This document shows, one piece after another, positions 1 to 11,714 of a stretch of 64,000 nucleotides of DNA. The stretch lies in the NCBI GenBank assembly GCA_963855995.1, contig OY979716.1, positions 49,237,379-49,301,378 on the forward strand, read 5' to 3'. The notes below the pieces were generated by a model. It was given only the letters and a program-made list of their open reading frames with translations, was not told where the DNA came from and searched no databases. Positions within the stretch are counted from its first letter, which is position 1, and every line of letters begins with the position of its first letter. Source of the DNA: Muricea muricata (taxonomy: Eukaryota; Cnidaria; Anthozoa; Malacalcyonacea; Plexauridae). Made by a program: the position numbers and the translations under genes.

Positions 1-135
1 TGGTATCCTATTCAAGTATACGATAATAAGTGTATATTACCCAAGGTTTTAGTATCTAGATTCTAGGTATCTATATCTAGTATCTAAATTTAGGTATATT
101 CGTATCTGACGCCAATAATATCGGGTATTAGAGTA
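1..135. repeat. TATCTA-type low-complexity stretch
   Basis: Short imperfect repeats of tatcta/tagtatcta and taggtat fill the first 130 bases. No reading frame is seen. The stretch is cut by the window edge, so its full extent is unknown. Confidence 0.5.
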
Positions 136-212
136 TCCTTGTACACCCCCTCTACCTGGGCCTGTACAGTGTATTTAACAAAGTACACCTTCTTTGAATT
201 GATAGAAGACTA

Positions 213-883
213 CAGGGTGTATAAAAAAATGCAATCCAACTTGTCATCTTCTTAGCCTCTTCATAGCAAATGGTTAGCCCATTCACAGAAAGAATTTTTA
301 TTGTAACTCAGTACTTTCAAAGGAAAAGTATTTAGGAAGTCTTAAGATTGTTTGAGATATCTTTTCAACATTGAAACATCCCGAGTTCATCGACAGTTTG
401 GCATAACATACGCAAGTACCATCAACATGCCATGAGCTTGAATAAAAATAAACGAAATTCTGGCACGCAGCGAACAGGTCGATCTAAAGCCAACATCCAA
501 GCAGTTAGCAAGCAACTGACCAACAATGCCCAAGTTAGTGCATGAAGAAACAGCCTTGGTCGTCCTTGTCCAACATTGCACTAACCAACAACAACATCAA
601 AGCAATTTGTGTGTGGTTAAAGACGGTGTCATGTGGAAAAGTTGTAAAATAGCCATTGTCACAAAAATATTGTAATAATAAGCTATCTCCTATTTTTAAT
701 TTAACTGCTCGTACTAGAAATAGAATTTCACATTAACTACACTTTCCAGTTCAACATACTACACACCATTAGAAAGCTAAATCATAGAGCTTTAGAATAA
801 TATAAAAATATTCTTGTTGTACCCAGTTTTGTTTCAGAAATTTTACCTTGGAACTTTGGACTCTGTTTTTTTTATACACCCTG
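213..883 (+). mobile_element. Decayed mariner/Tc1-like element with TA-flanked inverted ends
   Basis: Both ends carry the inverted motif CAGGGTGTATAAAAAAA, directly flanked by TA (211-212 and 884-885), the target duplication expected of the Tc1/mariner superfamily. Inside, around 455-570 on the plus strand, a short frame reads like the N-terminal helix-turn-helix region of such a transposase, with a TGRSKANIQAV-like stretch and a SA-stop-RNSLG stretch. The stop there is TGA, as expected if an arginine CGA decayed. No catalytic domain remains, so the copy is non-autonomous. Related ends occur at 34,943-35,522. Confidence 0.7.
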
Positions 884-1142
884 TAGTTTGTTCATTGTTT
901 TATTTCTTGCAGTTTTGCTATTTCACATTCACCATTGATGTTTTTTAAGATTCTATCGCAGTTATTACTAACCCAAAATGCCATCCTTGTATAAGCCCTC
1001 CTGTGCATGTATAAACTCCCCTATGTATTAGCCCATCCAAAAATACTTACAAACTTGTATAAGCCCAGGGCTTATAGTCTAAGGTTTACAGTATCTTACA
1101 ATACTTATTAAAATGCAATTTGGACATTTTATATTTTTTCAG

Positions 1143-2144
1143 ATGTGGAAGGCTATATCCACAATTTAAGCACTGTAAAAACATCCCATGCTAACCAATG
1201 CAAGTATTTTGATTTCAAGATTCAGACATCTCCAACTAAAACTGTAAAAGCTGTTTGCTACTCTCCACAGAAGAGAACACAACTTGCCAATGCATTACTT
1301 ACAAAATCCCCTGTAAAAATCGATCAGATTAAAAGAAAAAGTAGTGGAGATTATGTCATCAGAAAGAAAACAAAAATAGCAGGTCTTGACTCTGCAGCAT
1401 TGGAATTTCAGTATGACGAAGTGCTTGGAAACAATCTCAAAACCATCAAGGATGCCAGTGCAGCAACAATTTATGACACTGTTGACCTCAAAGTGAAGAT
1501 TTTATCTAAATCAGACAAAAAACAACCAGTTGTAATCAATTTGAATACAAAGTACACTTGCGACTGTTTTGTTGCAGATAAAACTGGGACCATCAAAATT
1601 GCATTGTGGGAAGAAATTATTGACAAAATTCAGAATGGCAAAAGTTACCACTTCAAAAACCTGAAGGTGAGAATGTTTAATGACGAGAAATTTCTAAACA
1701 CAAATGAAGCTACAACAGCAGATGAGATTCCAGAAATTTGGCATGAAGGCACCAGAGATTCAAGAAAATCTTCTCACAGGACAGATCCTAGGGGTAGATA
1801 TAAAGAAGATGTTCTGTTGCATTGCGTGCAACGAAAATATAGAAGAATCTGCAAAAGAATCAAGTGAAGTGATAACTTGTACTAACTGTAAAATGACAAC
1901 TTTAGCTTCAGTCTTTAAGACCAACTTGATTTGCCAAATCCTGCTTAAAAGTGAAGATAAAATTACAAATTACACATGCTTCACAGATGCAGTTGATAGT
2001 TTTTTAAAAGTTTATACTGACAGCAATAATTCTGTTGATTGTATATCTAAAGATGACGTTGCTAAGCTTTTGTTAAAATCTGGTGTTGTGCAAATAGTTG
2101 CAGATAAATCAGCCAGACTAATTCATCAATTTTTGAAAGCATAG
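1143..2144 (+). pseudogene. OB-fold plus zinc-ribbon protein, exon 2 onward, frameshifted
   Basis: The segment starts right after a good splice acceptor (tttttcag, ending 1142), so an upstream exon is expected but was not found. The first frame (about 1143-1740) contains an OB-fold-like stretch around 1555-1700 with the pattern DKTGTIKIALWE...YHFKNLKV, reminiscent of single-strand DNA-binding RPA1-type folds. Around 1735-1765 the frame changes and continues to a TAG at 2142-2144. That second part holds a CxxC...CxxC zinc ribbon (CIAC...CTNC, about 1820-1890). Proteins of this architecture are multi-copy in cnidarians and I suspect a transposon origin. RPA-like proteins are known cargo of some Helitrons, but no Helitron end was seen here. 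The gene is broken by one frameshift; function is inferred only from the fold. Confidence 0.55.
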
Positions 2145-2992
2145 AATACTGTCTCCTCGGTAAAACTAGAACATTATTTTGAAAAAAAAGTATGAAAATT
2201 TATTGATTGTGTTGAAATTCATTGCTTATGAACATTGATATTATTTATGATGAACTAGTAATGAACTGTTGAAATCACAAAAATGTTGTTAATTTAACTA
2301 AAGTTAAAGTTTTTTTGTAATTATTACTCTGTTAGTAAAATTAAAAAATTATTGAAATTTTGTTGAACTTAAACTTTTATGTCTCCATTCCCCAGAGCAT
2401 TGAATACAATGCATACAAGCTTGTTTTTATCCTTTATTATACAATATTGAAAAATAATTATTGCATGATTAATTATTCCTCAACATAAAACCATATCTTG
2501 AGAGGATAAAAACCCAACGTGGACTATAAATATCGCAAATCCTTTCACGCTGCCACAGTGCCTATTTTTCGACTTTTGCACCTGGAAACTGATTATGAAC
2601 TGCGGCAGCACTTTTGTCTAGCTTCCTTTGCAAACCTTCATGTGTGGTTTTTGCAAAATACGGCATTGTTAAACTGCATAGGTTCATATGCGCTTTTGTT
2701 ATGAATAGCACAACGTAAACAAGTCGTACAAAGGTGTCGTAGCAAACAAGGAATGAAGACATTATACCTCATCAAATTCATTTAAATTTCTTTCCGACGT
2801 TTGAGAAAAGCAAATAGACCGTCCATAGAACAAAAACTTATTTATCATATCTTATCAGAAAACCAACAAAATTTCCACATGATATATCGGTTCCCTCAAT
2901 ATAAAATTATATAGCGAAAATAGCTGACCACGCGCTCACCCCAGCAGTTTTGCACCCCCTGCAAAATGGCATCATTAACCTTGGAAGGGTCT
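2145..2992. other. AT-rich intergenic DNA, no gene seen
   Basis: Only short frames without family resemblance occur here. The stretch 2,700-2,900 is ordinary AT-rich sequence. I see no promoter, RNA gene or element end. Confidence 0.5.
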
Positions 2993-3140
2993 ATTGAAAT
3001 GTAATTTCAAACTCAAGTCAAAAGTCGGTTAAAAATAAAAGAGAATCTACCATGGCCGAATGTTGCCAATAAAATAAAAGTAAATTTTAACATGGCCGAG
3101 CGCTGCCACTACCATAAGACTGCGCTGCCCTAATTAACAT
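2993..3140 (+). repeat. Dispersed repeat, inverted partner at 26,396-26,543
   Basis: This 148-base stretch is almost the exact reverse complement of 26,396-26,543. It contains two copies of a CATGGCCGA(G/A)(C/T)G(C/T)TGCCA motif about 50 bases apart. A third, more decayed motif copy lies near 26,710. The two copies are 23 kb apart in opposite orientation, which fits two members of a small dispersed family rather than the ends of one element. Confidence 0.75.
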
Positions 3141-4165
3141 CCCGGTTTCCGTTTGGTTTACTTCCTGTTTATGCTGTTGCCAGGAATTTTTTTAACATCG
3201 ACCTACCAGTAATAATATAATGTAGCTAGTAATAAAGAACACGCTGATTACATGGTTAAAATGGCTGATAATAGAGAAGCACTATGGAAAGATGATGATA
3301 ATCTCAAAAAAGACTTGGAGACATACGTCCAGCAGGGTCTGCAAAGAAAGGAAGTGTTAGACTTCGTTAAGCATGACTTTGATCAATACACTTGGACTCT
3401 TAGGTCACTGGATAGACGTCTTCATCATTTTCAAATATTTTACAAGGATGAAACAGTACAAGTTGGTGAGGTGATGGATGTGGTGGGAAAGGAATTAAAT
3501 GGTCCTGGAACGTTGTTGGGTTACCAGGCAATGCACAAGAAAGTGAGACAACAGCATGGTCTTAATGTCACAGGGGATCAAGTGTACGATGTCGTGAAAG
3601 AACTTGATCCTGAAGGACTCGAAGCGAGAGGAGGCGTCGAAGGTAGGAAAAAAATTCAGAAAGGGCATTTTATGACTAAAGAACCTAACTAGGTCCACTT
3701 TCTTGACAACCATGACAAGATGGTGGGATACCAAAATTCCACCTTTCCATTAGCCATATATGGCTACATTTACTCAGCCAGTAGAAAGCTTTGTGACTTA
3801 AGGTGTGTGTGGGTGTCAAACTTGGACCCCAAGATTATAGGAAGGTAAAGATATAATATATTGGTAGCTGTTGTTAGATCTTGACAATCTACTTATTACT
3901 AATTTCTTATTCCTGTGCACATAGCTCCACATTATTATAGTCATGCATGGTCACAAATATTTTATTATTAGAAGGTAAGAGGGTATTTACAGCATGTAAG
4001 TCGATGAGGGGTAAGCCTTACTAGACAAGATGTCAAGATTCTACATGCTAATTCAATTTCTACTAAAAACCTATGCTGCCAGATGGAGTGAATATCAGTC
4101 ATACCATGAGCATAATTATATGAGCCCTTTATACAGGGTTCATATAAACATTACTGTAACTCAAA

Positions 4166-4169
4166 TTAA
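4166..4169. repeat. TTAA target-site duplication, left, of Kolobok-1
   Basis: TTAA directly precedes the left inverted end; the same TTAA follows the right end at 9864-9867. TTAA duplication is characteristic of Kolobok and piggyBac transposons. Confidence 0.9.
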
Positions 4170-4431
4170 AGTGCTACTGAAATGAAATTTTGGGCATCCA
4201 TTTTTTTCCTTAATCAAACAGTTCAATCTTTCCTCATCAATTTGGTGTATCTTTTATAAAAATTGGAGAATGGGAACACGGATAATTTTTGCCTCAAAGT
4301 TGGGTTATGCGTGCGAATTTTTACTCCTGAAATATGATGCGCATGTGACGTAGATAAAAGGATGGAAGTCGATGTTAGAGTAAGCTTTGCTAGTATATTT
4401 TTAATGTTGTTGTGTATGTTCATGAATAAAC

Positions 4432-5329
4432 ATGAGTTTATCGAGCAGTGAAAGCGAACAGAGTTTCGATAACGAGAACTGTGATTCGGCAAGTGAAAAT
4501 TTACATACGGATTCAGGGGATGAGGATACATTAGTTGTAAATTCAGTTGTGAATCCGTATGAAAACAAGCCGCTTGCAAGCGCATTCGGAGAGAATTTTG
4601 TGTCTGTCGAAGAACACGCAGACAGTATTAACCCAAAGACATTGGAAGCGAGATTCGAAGGAACAGTTACATTGGATAAGTGGTAAGTTATTAAATATTG
4701 CGACTGGCTAATGCTATAATTTTGCCAGTACATGTCGCTGTGAATAAATACCATATTTTTATATAGGTGCGCATGTAGCCTGTGTCAAACCGAAATTCTC
4801 TCGGATGCTATCGAGTACAGATGTTGTAGAGAAGTTGGGCCCACTTTACATCAACTGGTGTACGATGGTAGCATTGAGAAGATAAGCTGTATTACTCTTC
4901 ACGAAGAATACATTGCTATGACCCATCCAACAGTTCTGAAAAATGTTGGTCCACTTTTAAAGGACAAAGATGGAAGGTCATATAAGCGCCGTGGAATCCA
5001 TGAAAATTAGTAAGTAAATGACATTTTTATGTAGTTCACATTGTCATGAATTATTAAAATGTGGCTTTGTTTTTTTGTTTTCGATGTCACACAATTTTTG
5101 TGATAGAAGGTTAAAATCATTTGCCAAATCAAAATGAAAGTTTGATCTTTTTCATAGGTACTTGAGGGCAGTTGTATACCGGTGGATTATTCGATGGCTG
5201 TGTGGATGCCTTGGTTGGGAAAATTCTAGACCTTTACCTGCATGCATCTACACAGACATTAGAAAAAGGTTTCCATTAGGAAATCCCCCAGAATTCACTG
5301 GATATAAATCTGCACAGAAAAGAAACTAA
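4432..5329 (+). CDS. P2X7-like intracellular (ballast) domain protein, three exons
   Basis: Exons are read as 4432-4682, 4767-5009 and 5158-5329, with GT-AG borders. The N-terminal part is acidic and serine-rich (MSLSSSESEQSFDNENCDS). Exon 2 gives WCACSLC...YRCCRE and exon 3 gives YRWIIRWLCGCLGW...LPACIYTDIRKRFP. This is the cysteine and aromatic pattern of the cytosolic domain that follows the channel in vertebrate P2X7 receptors and binds zinc and guanine nucleotide there. No channel or membrane segment is present, so this is a free-standing domain. With the borders I chose, the codon across intron 2 reads TAG, so either the true border differs or the gene is disabled at one codon. It faces the transposase gene tail to tail. 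Its role in the transposon is unknown. Confidence 0.7.
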
Positions 5330-5416
5330 TACATAGAGGTATGAAACATTTCACACAGAATTATATTATTTTTTATATCTTACATTATTAACAATATTTA
5401 CATAAAAAAGTTGCCC

Positions 5417-8400
5417 TTAAGTATTGTTTTCAATTGGTTCTTGTGGACATCGACCTCTTGGATGCCCTTTCATGGATGCCCCACATTTTCTGCAGCAGCG
5501 AGGCCTCCTCGGTTGAGATGGATCCGCTGAAGTTGCTTCTTGGGCCAAAGCTGTGGATTACATAGTGTCCTGTTCTTGATCTGCAATTATAATATTAAAA
5601 ATTCTTACTTTCTATTTTTTAGAATCCACAGTGCATACATGTACATGTTTGCATGGCTGTACCAGAACTTACAGGAAGGAAACAATGGAGTTGAGGGAAG
5701 TTGTCTTCTATCCAACTGGCGTTTGATTGCTTCAGTTTTAGGAAGTCGATCTGGGAAATTCCTATTCAAGGCTTCTCGAATTTTTTCCTTATATTCCTCC
5801 ATTACCTTGTCCAAGGTTTCCTCAGAACTGGACAACATGACATTCTTAATTATATTAACATACTCTGGAAAGATAATATCAAAGTATTTCAGTTGGATAT
5901 AGGATTGAGTGCCAATTCATGTTCTGCATCATCATACTTACTATATCAAGGAGCTGATGAAACTGTTCTCACAACTTCCTCCCCCAATTTAAATTTTGGG
6001 TATGTGACACTGTAATATGGCCTTCCATTTTCGGTTGTTTTTGGCTGACGGTTAAGGTTTTCATTAAAATGAAGTACTGCTAGTGTGTGTCTAAATGGGA
6101 CAAGACAGGTACATTATAATCTTATTCTGACTTACTAACATACATATTACATAGGTGAAGCAGTACTGACAGATTGAGGATAGCAGTACTTCAATAACTG
6201 GTCACGAATTACCTGCAATATGTGCCAAGCCACGAAAAGTGGATCATCTTTGGATGCCAGCCATTCAATGTTGAATGAAAACCTTCAAGACAGCTTGTTT
6301 GAGCCTCTGATGATAGTTTTCTAACATCTTTGAGTGTTGATCTCTTCAACACAATAGAGGAAAGCCTCTGATAGGATGTAGTCCCTGAAAAAGAAATATA
6401 CAAAAGAAAAATAAGAAGTATGGAACTATAAACTAAACATCGCACAAAAAAAAAGTTCCCCCCTACATACATCAGAATACATTCTAAACAAATGAATCAC
6501 TGTTAATCAAACCTAGAACTAATTGCACATATTCTGGGCATGATTTAAATGGCTTTACACGATTGCACTACGATTTTGCGTTTACCAATGAATGGTGAAT
6601 GAGATGGATCACACTAGCATATTCAGCATGTTAATTTTCAATATATATTATCAATATAATTTTTTAAAGTTTGAAATCAAGTATTTTATATGTGGTTGAA
6701 TTTGATAATTAGGCTGTATAATTATGCCTACATACCTGTCTGATTTCAAAATGAACAATTTTGGAAATGCTGTTACAAAACATAGAATAAGCACCATATT
6801 TAGCACTGTGTCCCATCGAGTCAAAACGACCATCACCAGACCAGGTAGCATTCTTTATTTTCTTCACTTTCTCAACGAGGTCAGTTTGATACTTCGGCCA
6901 GTGCATTATCACAGAGGGGAACAGGAATTTGTTTTGATGCATATAAAATGCCCTACTGGAAATTGCATAGAGGCCCAAATGCTTGAATAATAAAAACACC
7001 TTACTTATGCTAACACCTGACATTAGAATAGCGAAACTTGTCATAAGATTTCCAGCTGCATATTTTCCTAATATATTCGGTTGGCTGTTCCATTGAAAAC
7101 GTCTCTCACAAGCATAACAGCATTGAGTTACAACAGCCATTGAACCATTCCTCTTGATCGCTACTTGGGGATTTGGACTCTTGCAATGAAAGCAAAACAT
7201 GCTGAACAGCGATAGGAGCATGCCATAAAAAACAATAGATTTTGGCTCATCGCATGGCAGGGTACCAGGTTCCACACTAAACAGAAATAAAAACAGTATA
7301 TATTTCTATAAGCTAAGCTTCGTTTTTAAATCATCTATGTTCTCTAATTACCTAACAGTATTTCTTGACTCATGGGAATCCTCAACATTTTCCTCTTCAG
7401 ATTGAAATGGTTGGTCTTCATGCAGCCAGTCCATATCTGTATCGTCTGGATCTCTAATAATCTCCTCGATGTCATCCATAGAAAAAACTCGTTTCCTTCG
7501 GTGCTAGATTGGCCATCCTCACTTTCAGTATCTGAGTCATCACTTTCCTAAAAAAATTTGAGTGCAATACCTGTAGTAATGTATGTTAAACTATATTTAA
7601 AGTATAACGAACAATTGTGGACGTTTCCCGAAAAAAGATTACACTAGCAATTCAAGTTCGGTTGTACAACCTGTCATGTAAAAAAAAACGGACAAAAACT
7701 CCAGTTATCGTCAGTTATTGTCAATTGTAGTTGTTAGTATCGAGGATCTAATTAAAAATAGTTCATACCACATTTAGACTGTGTTATGGTGCGCTATTTA
7801 GCAGCGAATATATTTTCAATTAGGTATATTTTCAACCTTTTTGCTTCGGGTTCAAATCGTATTAGCGCAACCGTAACACAAATAGCATGAAACCTTTTAC
7901 CTTTTATATAACTTTATTTAATTTCAAATATATATATATATGAATTAGCGTCTCTATAATTTTATAATACTGTTATCCTAATATTTCAACTTATCTCTCT
8001 ATTCGTCTGAGCTGAGCACAACTTTCAATCTTTATTCTTTATTCTTCGTATTTCGTCTTCTTTGATAACTCAATGATAGTAAACGTTCCAACTTCTTTAG
8101 TTTACTCGATGAGGCTTAACTGTATAGCCTTTGAACTGTATACTTCAGCCTTTATTGGCTTATGAAGTATTTCAGCCTAAACGGCTCTTACTTCACTAAC
8201 TCTTCTCTAACTTGGGTTGTGCTCAGCTTTTATAATAAACTTAAGAGGAAGAGATCTATAACTATTACTTATTTCCTCTACGCAATATGTTCGTCAAAGA
8301 AAGTCTTAGCAGTGTTTTTTAACCACAAAACAATGTCCTGTTTGCGTAGTTTAAATGTCCTGTTTGCATGGTTTGCGGTGATAGGCGTTTTCCGTGGTTT

Positions 8401-9275
8401 TTAATCTTGGTAACTATTTGCTTACTCATGCGAGGAAGGTTACCCTAGGTCTTTTATATAATTAAAATAGTATAATAAATGACAACAATATCGAATATAT
8501 AGATATTTATGTTATAATCTAACATGGTATAACAATGCCATGTTACAACTGTCATTTAGCTTCTGTTTAGATTTTTTTAGCCAATGGATTCTTTTCTGTA
8601 GTTTGATAACTTTGTTGGCTAGTTCGTCGCATTTACTGCATATTTCATCTGGTTCTCGTGTATCGTTTGTAAATTCATTATTACTTTCTGCCATGTCGCA
8701 CACATCAGTATTTTGTTCGATTTCATCAATAGTTTCAACAACATGATCAACATCGCTTTCAGTGCGAGACACTTCACGCAATGCCTGTTAAAGATGATAA
8801 GTAACAGTTTTTAAACAACATTTAAAATATATTCCACCTTTGTGTTCAGAAACATATAAGAATAAGATTATTATTTGTATAAATTTATACATACCATCCT
8901 ACGATCCCGATTACTCAAGTCACCTTGTGTGGACATGTTTTCTAACGAATCTATTGTTGGAACAGCATTGGGACATAACTGTCGTCTCATATTTAGGGAT
9001 TTCGCGACCTCTGCGTTTACGGTATATGCTGAATCGGCAAAATGCATTGAACACAGCACGGAGTACTGTTGGGGAACAAATTTTGGTTTATGTCTTCGCA
9101 CAAATCCAGTCCATTTATTCAGCCTCTCTTTGTCTTTCATAGGAAAACGATGCATCGAAACACCGTCTGTGTGTTGGCTGTTTGTACAGCTTTTCCCGTT
9201 TGGCCATCCAGCAACACAGTATTGTCCTCCTCGAGCTTTTTTTGCAGAAGTAGCTAAATCTTGCGTGTTCGACAT
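5417..9275 (-). CDS. Kolobok-type transposase with THAP domain, multi-exon
   Basis: Minus-strand exons read: 9275-8895 (THAP domain, with the CSMHFADSAY motif and AVPTI close), 8784-8550 (acidic stretch then a coiled coil with CSKCDEL), 7547-7352 (acidic linker with a one-base frame slip near 7,490), 7276-6736 (core), 6384-6213, 6090-5942, 5864-5683 and 5580-5417. The core has CFHCKS, a CC..C zinc cluster, GKYAAGNLM and SGDGRFDSMGHSAKYGAY; the GDGR..D motif is shared by cnidarian THAP transposases and probably contributes to the active site. The last exon ends with a zinc knuckle (CRKCGASMKGHPRGRC). THAP domains bind DNA through a C2CH zinc site, here presumably the element ends. The exon 6090-5942 shows a TGA close to its donor, so activity is doubtful. 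Confidence 0.75.
7560..8540. other. Large intron of the Kolobok transposase, no gene seen
   Basis: This stretch lies between the acidic exon and the coiled-coil exon. It has a (TA)n run near 7,930 and T/C-rich segments but no supported frame. It may contain an older insertion, but I could not match two ends. Confidence 0.4.
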
Positions 9276-9863
9276 ATTTAATTTGCAGTTTAGCGTTCTG
9301 TGAAAGACTACCTATCTAACTTTTTAAAAAAATTATTCTCCTTTTATTTTGGCCGAGCAAGCGAGTTGCAGTTTGTCTGACATTACTTGCATAGGGATTA
9401 AGACCGCAAAATACGTTAAGGATGTTGCAGCTATCTCTTCGAGAATTTTATCTATATTCGAGAACTTTTCAAGAGGTTAGAGGTATAAGAGGTATAAGAG
9501 GTTTACCTACGTGCGTAGATAGCCTTTGCTAATTTACACAATCTGCGTAAAACAAAATTAAAACTAAACTAAAACTATATATATACATATATACATATAT
9601 ATCTTATAGGCTTGTAGCTATCAATTAAGCTTATAATATAGCAAATAGCTTGTAGTTATCATTTAACTTCCGTCCTTTAAATGACGTCACGAGGGCAAGG
9701 TCAATTTCGCATCAAAACAAGCAAAAATACCAACTTTGAGCGCAATTTTCGACACGTTCCCGTCGACAGAATTCAGTGTGCGACATCTCAAAATGATCAG
9801 TAAAATGTGGAGAAACAGAATACGTTAAAAAGTAAGATACGAAAATTTCGTTTCAGTAGCACT

Positions 9864-9867
9864 TTAA
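9864..9867. repeat. TTAA target-site duplication, right, of Kolobok-1
   Basis: TTAA immediately follows the right inverted end and matches the left duplication at 4166-4169. Confidence 0.9.
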
Positions 9868-11199
9868 GGCAAAAATTTGCTCTTATACGATTTAGGTGGT
9901 ATTTGGAATACCTTTTTGAGACACGATTGGTGGCAGCCATGCTAAGAGTTGATAAAGGTACTGAAACAGGAGTCATGGCTACCATGCACTCTTTTTAAGA
10001 TGTTACCATGGAGATATGGACCCCCATGAGACTGTTGTTTATGGTCCTTCAACCTTTAACCAGGTATTCACACTTGTATGTTAATTGTAACTAAAACATT
10101 AAACACATTGGTACATTTTTACTATAAAAACCATATATCTTCTCAACAAATACCCTGTTATAGATTGAAAGATGGTGGAGAGAACTTCATGACAGAATGG
10201 AAAAATATTTCAAAGTTCATTTACATTTTCTGAAAAGTGAGGGCCATTATGACCCTCATAATGAAACTGATAGGTATGCAGGTATTACTAAGACCATTAA
10301 TTTAAGTAACTTGATTGAACACAAGTGTTGGCAGGGTTTGGTTATTTTAACTCAAATGTCTGTGTCATACTTGTATAATGTGTGTGCATATTTTTCAATT
10401 TGATGTTAGTGTTTTGGGTTGATACAGCAAATTAAAAAAATTGTCATAATTATTTTAAGTGATCATTTTGGTTGTCATCAGAAATGAGTAGTGGATGGAG
10501 CCAGAGGTTTTCGTTTGTCTTGAAATTTAACAATGAACTCCTTTTCATGACATCTTTTTAGAATGTTGCTTTCTTTTGTGATGGTCCCTTTGATTCACAA
10601 AGAAGTAGATGTTTTCAGGGAAACTGTTTGGAACACCCATCAAATCAGAATGCAAAAGGAGACAACATTGCCAAATGGGATCCCAAATCACATATACAGT
10701 TTCCCTGAGGAATATGACTTTGAACAGTGTGGTAAGTTTTTTATGTTGCAAGGATTTATTAACATGAACAACATTAACATGTTTGAGTTTGGTCTGTGGT
10801 GTACTGTACATCAGGTAATCACATCTGATAAATTTAATTTATTAAGGTAAATAATTGACACCATTTATATTTTGCTCCATTTATATTTTTACGGAGCAGC
10901 AACTGCTAGAGGCTGCAACCCAATCTGGAGTCCTGGATATACCAGAGGATTTTTTAGAGCCCCATTTTAGAAACCAATGTAAAAGGTTGATACCTGATTA
11001 CAACACTATTGTATTAAACCACATGAGTGTAAAGATGCATATTTATATTTAAAAAATCATTTTAACCGGTCTGTTTAAAATGTATTTCTACTTGGTACTT
11101 TATCTTTGTGCTCAGTAAAATGTGCAGTTAAACTGAAATACTATATGATGATATAATCTGAGATTCTTATGAATTGTTCTCTCAGTTACATAATTGTAA

Positions 11200-11227
11200 C
11201 ATAACATAACATAACATAACATAACAT
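11200..11227. repeat. (AACAT)n microsatellite, left half, including the BEL-1 target duplication
   Basis: Tandem ataac/aacat units run up to the start of the BEL-1 LTR and resume after its end (17,088-17,115). The final unit AACAT at 11,223-11,227 is the 5-base duplication matched at 17,088-17,092. Confidence 0.85.
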
Positions 11228-11591
11228 TGTTAAGTTGTTATTAGTGTTATACTTCATGTTATTATCATGAAATTGAGAGACGGCCGGGTTGCGAAGCAAC
11301 AAGAAAAACGTTCTAATAACGGTTCATACTTCGAGTATATATTTGCTTGCTTACTTAATACACCTTCTTGGATTTAGAAGATTATAGACGTAAGTAATGT
11401 TGAAATCGGTGTATTTTACAGAAAGAAGGTTAAGTTATTTAGTTTTTTACGTATTTTCTTTGTAGTTTTCACCGCATCTTGTATGGAAATGTTTTAATTA
11501 AATATGTAAATTTCATATGAGTGTGGTTGACACATGCAAACTCCGTGCCGTAGTTGGCCCCACGGGTGAATTGTGGTGCGGGAACGCGACA
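11228..11591 (+). repeat. 5' LTR of BEL/Pao element 1
   Basis: The LTR starts TGTTAAGTTG and ends GGGAACGCGACA. Its last 91 bases (11,501-11,591) recur at 16,997-17,087 with three differences. Length is 364 bases. Confidence 0.8.
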
Positions 11592-11714
11592 GTGAAAAGT
11601 CTAAAGTTGTCTTTAAGCCGAGCAAGTCAGTGGGGCTACGACATTAAATCTGTTTTCTTCGAAATATTGGATAAATAAAGGCATAAACGGTTATTAAAAA
11701 CATGTGTTGAAAAT

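Larger units (their letters stand above)
4170..9863. mobile_element. Kolobok-1: complete 5.7-kb DNA transposon
   Basis: The ends are inverted copies of AGTGCTACTGAAAYGAAATT, 22 bases with a single mismatch (4170-4191 and 9842-9863), each flanked by TTAA. The interior carries a THAP-domain transposase on the minus strand and a P2X7-like gene on the plus strand, with stop codons less than 100 bases apart. THAP domain plus TTAA duplication is the combination known for Kolobok transposases. The pre-insertion intron of the host gene would have been about 350 bases. The element is structurally complete, although its transposase carries at least one frame problem. Confidence 0.9.
3252..11052 (+). 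pseudogene. Integrase-core (rve/DDE-like) gene, five exons, interrupted by a Kolobok insertion
   Basis: Five exons can be joined: 3252-3844, 9896-10063, 10164-10273, 10562-10731 and about 10,898-11,052. The first three introns have clean GT-AG borders and consistent phase; the join into exon 5 is unresolved. Exon 1 starts with MVKMADNREALWKDD. It later shows a LDNHDK stretch, exon 2 holds DKGTETG and exon 3 begins IERWWRELH, which together give the D, D and E positions of a retroviral-integrase-like fold. Similar multi-exon proteins are common in corals; a DNA strand-transfer role is known for the fold but not for this family. Two lesions are visible: an in-frame TAG at 3690-3692, where tryptophan is expected, and one missing T in a T run near 9,990. 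The 5.7-kb Kolobok element lies in intron 1, leaving both splice sites intact. Confidence 0.7.

Noticed and set aside
5540-6015. Plus-strand frames opposite the Kolobok transposase
   Set aside because: They are antisense to transposase exons with good splice borders.
7780-8525. Possible solo LTR within the Kolobok transposase intron (starts TGTTATGG)
   Set aside because: No matching CA end with a 5-base duplication could be found, and no second copy is in the window.
11200-11227. AACAT repeats as a telomere-like array
   Set aside because: Too short, not the animal TTAGGG type, and explained as a microsatellite.
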